Shown here: one piece after another, positions 14,438 to 21,555 of the stretch
Position numbering within the stretch: the stretch's first letter is position 1
How the letters are laid out: each line of letters opens with the position of its first letter
IMG/VR virus record: IMGVR_UViG_3300025687_000270
Coordinates: 1-26,741 of that record
From: a virus
DNA length: 26,741 bases
Reading direction: 5' to 3' (one strand)
Position numbers and translations under genes: made by a program
The notes under the pieces: model-generated
Seen by the model: the letters and a program-made list of their open reading frames with translations, nothing else
Databases searched by the model: none
Told to the model about the DNA's origin: nothing

Positions 14438-15213
14438 CGCATTATAGAACTATAGCAATTAGTGATATACATTTAGGCACACGAGGATGTAAAGCGGATG
14501 CACTTTGCTCTTTTTTGAAAAACCATACTTGTGATAATCTTTTCTTGGTAGGAGATATTATCGATGGCTGGAGATTAAAAAAAAGATGGTATTTTCCTCA
14601 AAGTCATATGAATGTGATTAGAAGAGTACTAACTGCTGCTAAAAGAGATACTAAAGTATATTATATTTTAGGCAATCATGATGAAGTTTTTAGAAAGTTT
14701 TTGAATTATGATCTTACTATTGGTAGAATAAAGATATTAAATCATTATGATTATTTGGCAAAAAATGGTAAAAAATATCTTGTAGTTCATGGAGATATGT
14801 TTGATAGTCTTATGATGCCCAATAAAAAGTGGTTAATGTATACTGGTGATATTTTATATAATTTTCTTATTTTCTTGAACACGCACTTTAATAAAATTAG
14901 AGGAATTTTAGGATTACAATACTGGAGTGTCTCTAAATTTCTGAAGAGTAAAACAAAATCTGCTTTAAACTATATAAATTCTTTTGAGAAAAAAGTTTCT
15001 ATTTATTGTCATAGAAAAGGATATGATGGGGTTATATGTGGTCATATTCATACGGCGGTGATAAAAGAGCTTGATGGTATAGAATATATGAATGATGGAG
15101 ATTGGGTAGAATCTTGTTCTGCTTTAGTTGAACATGTAGACGGCAGATGGGAAATATTATTTTATGAAGGAATAGAAAATGAAGAAACTAATAACGATTG
15201 TAATTCCCAGTAA
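14434..15213 (+). CDS. LpxH-like metallophosphoesterase (259 aa)
   Basis: The protein belongs to the calcineurin-like phosphoesterases related to UDP-2,3-diacylglucosamine diphosphatase (LpxH), a lipid A synthesis enzyme. Metal ligands are visible: SDIHLG (Asp11, His13), GDIIDGW (Asp41), LGNHDE (Asn81, His82), HGD (119-121) and CGHIH (His204, His206). RWYFPQSHMNVIRRVL resembles the substrate-binding stretch in this subgroup. It overlaps a family 2 glycosyltransferase by 35 bases. Distant relatives act on other substrates, so lipid A itself is an inference. Its sequence is more AT-rich, with frequent ATA codons, than most neighbours, suggesting recent acquisition. Phage versions could alter host lipopolysaccharide. 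Confidence 0.8.
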   Translation: MTHYRTIAISDIHLGTRGCKADALCSFLKNHTCDNLFLVGDIIDGWRLKKRWYFPQSHMNVIRRVLTAAKRDTKVYYILGNHDEVFRKFLNYDLTIGRIKILNHYDYLAKNGKKYLVVHGDMFDSLMMPNKKWLMYTGDILYNFLIFLNTHFNKIRGILGLQYWSVSKFLKSKTKSALNYINSFEKKVSIYCHRKGYDGVICGHIHTAVIKELDGIEYMNDGDWVESCSALVEHVDGRWEILFYEGIENEETNNDCNSQ

Positions 15214-15886
15214 AAACGAAGAAAAATATATTGGTTATCTTCTCGATGATTTATCTAAACAAGTTGAAGATACTAGAATAATTATTGCGGATTCTAGTTC
15301 GGACAAAACAAGGTCTATAATAGAACAGAAACGACTTCAACACAATCTAAACATTGAAGTTATATCCGGTGGTCCTGTAAGCCAAGCTAAAAATAATGGA
15401 GCTAAATTAGTTACCACCCCATATATTTTATTCATTGATGCTGATGTGAGATTTTTCAATAATAAAGAAATTATTGAATCGATAAAATATTTTGAGAACC
15501 ATAATTTAGACTTGCTAGGACTATACATAAAATGTTATGATAATGATATTCGTACAAAGATAGGATTTACGATTTTCAATTTTTGTAATTGGATCATGCA
15601 ACATTTTGTGCCATTCGCAGTTGGTGCATTTATGTTAGTTCGAAAAGACAAATTTGATAAACTCGGTGGTTTCCCGTGTAAATATCAAACAAGTGAAGAT
15701 TTTTTTCTTTCAAAACAGTTTGATCCTAAAAAATTCAAACTCTTGAAATATCATTTCGGTCAAGATAGCCGTCGATTTCGAAAAATGGGTTATTTTGGCA
15801 TGGCAAAATATCTTATAAAAAATTTCTTAAATAGAAATAATGAAAAGTATTGGGATAAAATAGACTATTCTAACTATTGGGATTAA
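15179..15886 (+). CDS. Family 2 glycosyltransferase (235 aa)
   Basis: A GT-A fold enzyme that transfers a sugar from a nucleotide sugar. The N-terminus ITIVIPSKNEEKYIGYLLDD is the classic family 2 start, IIIADSSSDKT follows, and FIDADV (85-90) is the DxD metal site. TSEDFFLSKQF near the C-terminal third supplies the ED motif for the catalytic base. A hydrophobic stretch (WIMQHFVPFAVGAFMLV) may touch the membrane. An AAGGA site precedes ATG 15179 by seven bases; the long overlap with the LpxH-like gene ties the two together. The target is probably a host envelope glycan or lipid, but DNA modification cannot be excluded. Confidence 0.85.
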   Translation: MKKLITIVIPSKNEEKYIGYLLDDLSKQVEDTRIIIADSSSDKTRSIIEQKRLQHNLNIEVISGGPVSQAKNNGAKLVTTPYILFIDADVRFFNNKEIIESIKYFENHNLDLLGLYIKCYDNDIRTKIGFTIFNFCNWIMQHFVPFAVGAFMLVRKDKFDKLGGFPCKYQTSEDFFLSKQFDPKKFKLLKYHFGQDSRRFRKMGYFGMAKYLIKNFLNRNNEKYWDKIDYSNYWD

Positions 15887-15892
15887 TATAAT

Positions 15893-17299
15893 ATGCTACC
15901 AGGCTTAGAACATTCTAAAGAAGATCAAGCAAAAATCGTTAGGGCACAGAAACACGAACAAGACCTAAAGAAAAAGGTCTCGCAAGATATCTATGTTTCC
16001 TTCAGAAATGAAAGTGATATCAATGATTTTGCTAAAATTATTGGTGTTTCAATCACTCCGAAGACTAAGATTATTGACTTTCCTGTCAAAAATCTAGTTT
16101 CTGGTGAAGCATCTTCAACTATCTTTTCGAAGACTGAAAAGAAACCTCGGAAGAAAAAGTGGCAAAAATTTTGGCAAGGTATGCCAGAATTCGTTCAAGA
16201 GAATAATTCACCTTTCTTTCAATTGAAAATTCGTTTGCGAGATTCTAAAGACTTAGCGCTATTTCGTGATACTGTTGGTCAGAAACATATCAATGAGAAG
16301 ACTAAATCGATTTGGCATCCTAAACTAGATGTTGACGCGAACTATAAGAAGCGATGGGTTATTACAGATTTCGAGAATGAGAAGATGCCAAAATATCCTC
16401 TTTACATCGTGTCTAAAGGTCGATATGAAAGAAATATTCGAGCAACGGCAAATTCTCTAGAAAGAATGCGAGTCCCTTTCTTCATGGTGGTTGAAGAACA
16501 TGAAGTTGAAAAATATAAAGAAACCGCAGATCCTCGATATTGTACTGTAATTACTCTTGACAATCGGTATAAAGAAGAGTATGATACATGTGATAATGAA
16601 GGCTATACTAATCCAAGAGTAGGACCTGGTGCTGCTAGAAACTTCGCATGGGATCATGCCAAAAATAACGGTCATACCAGATACTGGGTTTTTGATGATA
16701 ACATTCATGATTTCTATCGTCTCCATGAAAATCAAAGAATTCGTGTAGAGACTGGGAGTTTCTTTCGCGCCTGCGAAGATTTTATAGATAGATATAAAAA
16801 CATTCCTGTCTCTGGATTACAATACCGATTTTTCATTGCTCCAAACAGTGAGTATCCTCCATATGTAATGAATACTCGTATCTATTCGGCACTTCTAATC
16901 GATACTAGTATGGAACAATATAAGTGGCGAGGAAGATACAATGAAGATACTGATCTTTCCTTGAGAGTCCTCAAAGATGGATTATGCACCTGCCAATTCA
17001 ACTTTTTTCTACAGGGAAAAGCTGCTACTCAAACCACAAAGGGTGGCAATACCGACGAATTCTATGCAGTCGAAGATCAAGAAGATGAAGTCCTTCATGG
17101 CACCAGTAACAAGTCCGATATGCTAATAACTATGGGACATGAAGATGTTTCTAGAAATGTCTGGAAATATGGCAGATGGCACCATTATGTTGATTATTTA
17201 CCATTCAAAGACAATCAACCAATCTTGAAAGACAATATTGACATTCCAGAAGGGATAGATAACTATGGTGTAAGTTTTATTGGTAATTATGGAGATTGA
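15893..17299 (+). CDS. TET-associated glycosyltransferase-like protein with tandem N-terminal domains (468 aa)
   Basis: Residues about 165-400 match the pattern of the TAGT (TET-associated glycosyltransferase) family described for phage DNA base hypermodification: YPLYIVSKGRYERNIRATA, VGPGAARNFAWDHA, YWVFDDNI (DDN at 268-270), YNEDTDLSLRVLKDG and the closing KGGNTDEFY. The first 150 residues hold two copies of a small domain, at about 33-64 and 108-143, each with a beta strand, an acidic D-x-x-x-F helix and a KTK-x-I-x-x-P ending (KTKIIDFP and KTKSIWHP). A similar KTKSIW-P segment occurs in other phage DNA-linked proteins. I infer it glycosylates a modified base in phage DNA. No TET/JBP or hydroxymethylase gene is visible in this window to supply the acceptor. 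Confidence 0.72.
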   Translation: MLPGLEHSKEDQAKIVRAQKHEQDLKKKVSQDIYVSFRNESDINDFAKIIGVSITPKTKIIDFPVKNLVSGEASSTIFSKTEKKPRKKKWQKFWQGMPEFVQENNSPFFQLKIRLRDSKDLALFRDTVGQKHINEKTKSIWHPKLDVDANYKKRWVITDFENEKMPKYPLYIVSKGRYERNIRATANSLERMRVPFFMVVEEHEVEKYKETADPRYCTVITLDNRYKEEYDTCDNEGYTNPRVGPGAARNFAWDHAKNNGHTRYWVFDDNIHDFYRLHENQRIRVETGSFFRACEDFIDRYKNIPVSGLQYRFFIAPNSEYPPYVMNTRIYSALLIDTSMEQYKWRGRYNEDTDLSLRVLKDGLCTCQFNFFLQGKAATQTTKGGNTDEFYAVEDQEDEVLHGTSNKSDMLITMGHEDVSRNVWKYGRWHHYVDYLPFKDNQPILKDNIDIPEGIDNYGVSFIGNYGD

Positions 17300-17300
17300 T

Positions 17301-17792
17301 ATGAATATTTTACCATTCGAGGAAGATTATATTATAAGTGACAAAATGATCCCTTTTCGCCAGAAAAGTATCGTTGAAGTAGCCGACGAGATTGAAGAAC
17401 AATGGGAAAATAATGGCAATTTTTACATTGATGTGAATTGGAATACGAAAGGTGGATTCAAGACTATTTCTGAAAGAACGGGAAAGACAGTATCTTTTCA
17501 TGGTGTTCCTGGAATTTATGCTTTCTACAAAGAAGGTAGAATTGTGTATATTGGATGTACTACACGATCTATCGGCACTAGAATTTCAAGATATATAAAA
17601 GAAGTAAGGTTTCTCAGTGGTAAGCGAGAAAGTCATCCTGGAGGCCATAAACATAGATTACACTATAAAAAAGACAACCTTTCCAACATGCATATGATTT
17701 TTACGGAAGATCATTCAAGTCTTTTGAATTTAGAAAAATATGAGAAAGAGTTGATTAGGAGACGCAGACCTTTATTTAATGAGGAGAAATAA
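17301..17792 (+). CDS. GIY-YIG nuclease domain protein (163 aa)
   Basis: The C-terminal half has the GIY-YIG fold: PGIYAFYKEGRIVYIG gives Gly71-Ile72-Tyr73 and Tyr84-Ile85-Gly86, followed by TTRSIGTRI with the catalytic Arg candidate and KELIRRRRPLFN with the usual Glu and Asn. The first 70 residues (VADEIEEQWENNGNFYIDVN) are unassigned. An in-frame TTG at 17280 is possible, but a GGAG at 17291-17294 points to ATG 17301. Such proteins act as homing-type or repair endonucleases. Sitting directly behind the TAGT-like gene, it could also cut unmodified DNA, which is speculation. The stop overlaps the next gene (TAATG). Confidence 0.83.
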   Translation: MNILPFEEDYIISDKMIPFRQKSIVEVADEIEEQWENNGNFYIDVNWNTKGGFKTISERTGKTVSFHGVPGIYAFYKEGRIVYIGCTTRSIGTRISRYIKEVRFLSGKRESHPGGHKHRLHYKKDNLSNMHMIFTEDHSSLLNLEKYEKELIRRRRPLFNEEK

Positions 17793-18646
17793 TGGATACA
17801 GAAATTACTGTTGAAGAACTAAGAAAAAGAAAAATCTTTGTCGCTACTCCAATGTATGGCGCGATGTGTACGGGGCAATATGCAAAGTCTAGTATCGATC
17901 TAGGTATGCTTGCAAGCAAATATGGAGTGGAAGTTAGCTTCTACTATCTTTTCAATGAATCGTTGATTACTCGTGCAAGAAACTATCTAGCCGACGAATT
18001 TCTTAGGTCTGGATGTACACACTTAATGTTTATTGATGCCGATATTGGATTTGATCCAAATGATGTATTGGCACTAGCAGCTCTTGCCGATCCAAACTCA
18101 GATAAAGATATTCTTTGTGGACCATATCCTAAAAAGACTATCGCATGGGAAAAGGTCAAAGATGCTGTAGATAAAGGGTTTGCCGACCAGGATCCTAATG
18201 TGCTTGAAAACTTTGTGGGTGACTTCGTTTTCAACTTCGCTCCAGAAACTTCAAATAGTTCAGAAGGAGTCAGGATCGACAAACCAGCAGAAATTCTTGA
18301 AGGCGGCACGGGTTTCATGATGATCCAACGCCGTGTTTTAGAAAAGTTCATTAAAGAATATCCAGAACTGCAATTTAGACCTGATCATGTGAGAAGTAAA
18401 AATTTTGATGGTTCAAGAGAAATTACAGCATTCTTCGATACCGTAATTGATCCTGGGACTCGCCGATACCTTTCAGAAGACTATATGTTTTCTCAATATG
18501 CGAGAAAAATTGGCTTCAAGATTTGGCTATGCCCATGGATGCGAATGAGTCATCTCGGCGCATACAATTTCTCTGGTTCACTTGCACATCTTGCACAAGT
18601 AGGAGCTAATCCAACCGCAGACCCATCAAAAATCAAAGTAAGATAA
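17792..18646 (+). CDS. GT-A glycosyltransferase-like protein (284 aa)
   Basis: The sequence opens with KIFVATPMYGAMCTGQYAKS, then FNESLITRARNYLADEF and THLMFIDADIGF, where Asp82-x-Asp84 is the metal-binding DxD. Proteins with this order are frequent in cyanophages and other T4-like phages, annotated as glycosyltransferases of unknown target. EGGTGFMMIQRRVLEKF and LSEDYMFSQYARKIGFKIWL fit the acceptor and catalytic-base regions of GT-A enzymes. It is the last gene before the sigma-70 promoter of the replication operon, and its stop codon lies inside the left arm of the palindrome there. Target could be DNA, capsid or host glycan. Confidence 0.8.
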   Translation: MDTEITVEELRKRKIFVATPMYGAMCTGQYAKSSIDLGMLASKYGVEVSFYYLFNESLITRARNYLADEFLRSGCTHLMFIDADIGFDPNDVLALAALADPNSDKDILCGPYPKKTIAWEKVKDAVDKGFADQDPNVLENFVGDFVFNFAPETSNSSEGVRIDKPAEILEGGTGFMMIQRRVLEKFIKEYPELQFRPDHVRSKNFDGSREITAFFDTVIDPGTRRYLSEDYMFSQYARKIGFKIWLCPWMRMSHLGAYNFSGSLAHLAQVGANPTADPSKIKVR

Positions 18647-18678
18647 CAGTTGACAAAGCTGTTATCTCATTATATAAT
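18641..18678 (+). promoter_or_regulatory. Sigma-70 promoter with palindromic operator before gene 45
   Basis: TTGACA (18650-18655) and TATAAT (18673-18678) are both perfect, separated by the ideal 17 bases. The -35 box starts the 9-base spacer of a perfect inverted repeat, AGATAACAG (18641-18649) and CTGTTATCT (18659-18667). A dimeric repressor bound there would cover the -35 and spacer. The arrangement implies early expression of the clamp operon by unmodified host polymerase. The repeat could alternatively form an RNA hairpin at the end of the upstream gene, but no T run follows. Confidence 0.88.
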
Positions 18679-18716
18679 CTAACATTATTATAAACCTTTG
18701 AGGAGATTGAAATACT

Positions 18717-19373
18717 ATGAAACTAAGTAACCGTACGGTCGAAATTCTAAAGAACTATTCCGATATCAATATGTCTCTTTACATTGAGCACGGAAATATT
18801 CTTAGAACCGTCAGCCCGTCTAAGACCATTCTAGCTTCAGCTACAGTCGAAGAAGAATTTGATAATGGTTTTGGAATTTATGACCTAAAAGAATTCCTAG
18901 GCGCGCTATCTCTTATTGAAAATCCCGAGGTAAGTCTAGGAGATTGTTCACTGACTATCTCCAGTGCTTCTTCAAGTCTTCAGTATCAATATGCCGCTAA
19001 GGAGTTGATTGTTACACCTCCGGCGAAGGACCTTCCTATTCCTGATAGTAATGTAAGTTTTCCTCTTCGAAGGGAGGCATTGAAGAAGGTAATGAATGCT
19101 GCAAGGACACTTTCTCTACCTAATGTGGTGGTCAAGGCTGGTGATGGTAAGATTTCATTACAAGCTTCGGATGTGAAGAATACACTTGGCAATGTCTATA
19201 ATGAGATTGTAAGTGAAGAGTATGACGGACCAGAAATTGAAAGCGTCTTTAGTGTTGACAATATGCGTTTGATGATGTTAAACTTTGAGGTCACAATCGG
19301 TGATCGCTATGGTTCTTTTGTATCCGAAGAGAGTAGTGTAAATTACTTTATTGCAACCGAAGCTAGTAAGTGA
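18717..19373 (+). CDS. 45: Sliding clamp gp45 (218 aa)
   Basis: gp45 is the trimeric processivity clamp for the phage DNA polymerase and in T4 also the activator of late transcription with gp55 and gp33. The start MKLSNRTVEILKNYSDIN mirrors T4 gp45, GIYDLKEFLGALSL is the conserved clamp segment, and VNYFIATEASK ends the protein as in T4. Length is close to T4 (228). A GAGGAG ribosome site lies upstream of ATG 18717. It is followed four bases later by gene 44. The sequence around the start codon may be a RegA target, as in T4, but I cannot test that. Confidence 0.95.
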   Translation: MKLSNRTVEILKNYSDINMSLYIEHGNILRTVSPSKTILASATVEEEFDNGFGIYDLKEFLGALSLIENPEVSLGDCSLTISSASSSLQYQYAAKELIVTPPAKDLPIPDSNVSFPLRREALKKVMNAARTLSLPNVVVKAGDGKISLQASDVKNTLGNVYNEIVSEEYDGPEIESVFSVDNMRLMMLNFEVTIGDRYGSFVSEESSVNYFIATEASK

Positions 19374-19377
19374 GAAA

Positions 19378-20325
19378 ATGATTACAGTAGATAATGAAAA
19401 GTTGTGGTGTGAAAAATATCGCCCACAAAGAATCAGTGATTGTATTCTTCCTCAAAGACTAAAGGATTCCTTTCAGGGTTATGTAGATTCGGGGCACATC
19501 CCCAATCTACTCCTGACAGGAGGTCCTGGTATGGGAAAGACCACTGTAGCACGCGCAATGCTTGAAGAGTTAGACGTTGATTATCTTATGATCAATGCAT
19601 CCATGTATGGTAATATTGATACTCTCCGTACAGAAATTCAAAGATTTGCCAGTGCAATGTCTATGACAGGAGGTCAAAAGTATGTTCTTCTTGATGAAGC
19701 TGATTATCTAAATCCTAACTCCACCCAGCCAGCCCTTAGAAATTTCATGGAAGAATATTCATCCACTTGTGGATTTATTCTTACAGGAAACCTGAAGAAT
19801 CGAATTATTCCGGCACTTCAATCGAGAACTGCTAATATCGATTTTCGAATTAGCAAGAAAGAACTTCCTACGATTGCTAAAGAATTCTTCAAGCGATCCA
19901 CAGAAATTCTAAAGAATGAGGGTATTCAGTATGATAAGCAAGTTCTTCTAGAACTTATCAAAAAGTATCATCCTGATTGGAGAAAGACTATCAATGAACT
20001 TCAACGATATAGTGTATCTGGCACTATTGATGTTGGAATCCTTTCTGACCTTACTGACGATTCCTTCAAGTCTTTGGTAAAATATCTTTCTGAAAAGAAT
20101 TTCACTGAAGTTAGAAAGTGGGTCGCTGAGAATAGTGATATTGACACGGAAACTCTATATCGTAAACTATATGATCATTCGGTAGCAAAGTTGAGCCCAA
20201 GTGATGTTGCACAGGTCGTTGTCGTTCTTGGCGAATATCAGTATAAAGCTGCTTTTGTCGCTAATTCTGAAATCAACAATGTGGCTTGTCTTGTCGAAAT
20301 CATGGGAAGTGTAAGTTTCAAATGA
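19378..20325 (+). CDS. 44: Clamp loader large subunit gp44 (315 aa)
   Basis: This AAA+ ATPase opens and loads the gp45 clamp together with gp62. Walker A GGPGMGKTT is at 48-56, Walker B DEAD at 106-109, sensor 1 is FILTGN and the arginine-finger region is ALQSRTA (SRT in place of the common SRC). The ATG at 19378 gives MITVDNEKLW, the same MITV opening as T4 gp44 (319 residues), so the upstream in-frame TTG at 19351, which lies inside gene 45, is rejected. The stop overlaps gene 62 by four bases. Confidence 0.95.
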   Translation: MITVDNEKLWCEKYRPQRISDCILPQRLKDSFQGYVDSGHIPNLLLTGGPGMGKTTVARAMLEELDVDYLMINASMYGNIDTLRTEIQRFASAMSMTGGQKYVLLDEADYLNPNSTQPALRNFMEEYSSTCGFILTGNLKNRIIPALQSRTANIDFRISKKELPTIAKEFFKRSTEILKNEGIQYDKQVLLELIKKYHPDWRKTINELQRYSVSGTIDVGILSDLTDDSFKSLVKYLSEKNFTEVRKWVAENSDIDTETLYRKLYDHSVAKLSPSDVAQVVVVLGEYQYKAAFVANSEINNVACLVEIMGSVSFK

Positions 20326-20735
20326 CACCATTCGATTATCTAAAAGAGATAAATGAGGATAAGAAAGACCTTATTCGAGATTCTGATAATCCTGAATTAG
20401 CAGAAAAAGAATATAATGCTTATATTATCAATAAAGGACTTTCTTTATTCGCAGATACCATCATGTTTGCTAATGAAATGAATAGACTTCATTGGCTTCC
20501 AGCAATTATGCAAAATGATTTTTATCTAAATATTATCAGGAAAAGAAAGAGGTTTTCCAAATGGCATAAGCCAAAGGAAGATTATAAACTTCAACTTATC
20601 TCCGAATATTATGACTATACTATGGAGAAAGCTAGAGAAGTGGTCGATCTTTTTTCAGATGAAGATATTGTAGAAATCGAGACTCGAATGGTCAAAGGCG
20701 GTCTCAATAAAAAGAAAAAGGATATTCAAAAATGA
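20322..20735 (+). CDS. 62: Clamp loader small subunit gp62 (137 aa)
   Basis: gp62 is the non-ATPase subunit of the 4:1 gp44/gp62 clamp loader. The call rests on the position between 44 and regA with ATGA overlaps on both sides, on the opening MTPFDYLKEINEDKKDLI, and on segments LSLFADTIMFANEMNRLHWL and YYDYTMEKAREVVDLFSDED. It is shorter than T4 gp62 (187), as in many environmental T4-like phages. ATG 20322, overlapping the gene 44 stop, is chosen; longer readings from 20286 lie within gene 44. Confidence 0.88.
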   Translation: MTPFDYLKEINEDKKDLIRDSDNPELAEKEYNAYIINKGLSLFADTIMFANEMNRLHWLPAIMQNDFYLNIIRKRKRFSKWHKPKEDYKLQLISEYYDYTMEKAREVVDLFSDEDIVEIETRMVKGGLNKKKKDIQK

Positions 20736-21151
20736 TTGATGAAAATGAAATTATGAAAAAAATGGTTTGGGTACATCTAAAGAATCCAGACGATTTTCTG
20801 AAGATTCGTGAAACACTAACCCGAATTGGTGTAGCTTCAAAGAAAGATAAGAAACTTTATCAGTCTTGTCATATTCTTCATAAGAAGGGGCAATATGCAA
20901 TTGTTCACTTCAAAGAACTTTTTGCTCTCGATGGTAAACCTTCAGATTTTTATGAGAATGAACAAGATATCGCCAGACGCAATACAATCGCAAATCTATT
21001 AGAACAGTGGGACCTCCTAACGATTGTAGATAGCTCTCAGACAGAAACTCCTATATCAAATATGAATCAAATCAAAATTATTCCATTCAAGGAAAAGAAT
21101 GAATGGGAGCTGGTCCCAAAATACAATATAGGTTCTGCAAAAATCGCTTGA
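20732..21151 (+). CDS. regA: Translational repressor RegA (139 aa)
   Basis: RegA binds the start regions of early phage mRNAs, including 44 and 45 in T4, and blocks ribosomes. The core is highly conserved: DDFLKIRETLTRIGVASKKD, LYQSCHILHKKGQYAIVHFK and the end EWELVPKYNIGS. An N-terminal extension of about 10 residues (MIDENEIMKK) and a C-terminal AKIA tail distinguish it from T4 RegA (122). The AKIA codons belong to a 23-bp direct repeat that recurs at the end of the next gene. In T4 the DNA polymerase gene 43 follows; here unrelated genes do. Confidence 0.95.
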   Translation: MIDENEIMKKMVWVHLKNPDDFLKIRETLTRIGVASKKDKKLYQSCHILHKKGQYAIVHFKELFALDGKPSDFYENEQDIARRNTIANLLEQWDLLTIVDSSQTETPISNMNQIKIIPFKEKNEWELVPKYNIGSAKIA

Positions 21152-21158
21152 CAAAAAA
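21136..21158 (+). repeat. 23-bp direct repeat, copy 1
   Basis: The 23 bases starting TGCAAAAATCGCTTGACA are identical at 21510-21532. This copy spans the last codons of regA and a -35 box. The two copies are 374 bases apart and flank the unknown gene at 21214. Confidence 0.92.
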
Positions 21159-21175
21159 CTCCTATATGCTAATGT
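21148..21175 (+). promoter_or_regulatory. Likely sigma-70 promoter after regA
   Basis: TTGACA at 21148-21153 is followed after 16 bases by TAATGT (21170-21175), preceded by TGC as an extended -10. The -35 lies in the direct repeat and overlaps the regA stop. It would drive the gene at 21214 and those behind it. Confidence 0.6.
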
Positions 21176-21213
21176 GTCTATAGTGAGTTGTGAAAAGGCG
21201 AAAGGGAATTATC

Positions 21214-21525
21214 ATGACAAAATCCGTCGAAGAAGCCACTAAGATTGCTGCTCGTTGTAAGGAACTAGGTTGGACTTTTGCCGTCCGTGGCTCTATTCTC
21301 ACCATTTACAAGACCATTCGACGTGACAACAAAGACGATCTTGTTCGTGCGGACATGGAATACTATAGCATTCTTAGCCTGCTAAAACGCTCTCGTCCTG
21401 GTAGTGATTGGGGAACCGATTGTGGTGGCGTAGGTGCGCTGTCTGCACTCTCTTCGGGCCTTTTCACCATGAATCGTAGCGGTGGAAATAAAAATACTTT
21501 GAAGGCTCTTGCAAAAATCGCTTGA
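21214..21525 (+). CDS. Unknown protein flanked by direct repeats (103 aa)
   Basis: An in-frame GTG at 21190 exists, but AAAGGG at 21201-21206 points to ATG 21214, giving MTKSVEEATKIAARCKELGW. The sequence predicts an alpha/beta start followed by a helix and a Gly-rich stretch (GTDCGGVGALSALSSG). No family recognised. The gene has a higher G+C content and different codon choice (for example GCC, GTC, ACC) from nearby genes, and it is bounded by 23-bp repeats, so it looks like a later insertion. It has its own promoter. The last four residues AKIA are the same as in RegA because the repeat encodes both. Confidence 0.68.
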   Translation: MTKSVEEATKIAARCKELGWTFAVRGSILTIYKTIRRDNKDDLVRADMEYYSILSLLKRSRPGSDWGTDCGGVGALSALSSGLFTMNRSGGNKNTLKALAKIA

Positions 21526-21532
21526 CAAAAAA
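21510..21532 (+). repeat. 23-bp direct repeat, copy 2
   Basis: Identical to 21136-21158. It ends the gene at 21214 with the same AKIA codons and carries the same TTGACA, but no good -10 lies at the right distance. Both copies are followed by a similar GAAA(A)GGCGAAAG ribosome-site block before the next ATG, at 21214 and 21556. Confidence 0.92.
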
Positions 21533-21555
21533 GTTTTCTATGAAAGGCGAAAGAC

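Noticed and set aside
19351-19377. N-terminal extension of gp44 from TTG
   Set aside because: It lies within gene 45, and the internal ATG gives the MITV start shared with T4 gp44.
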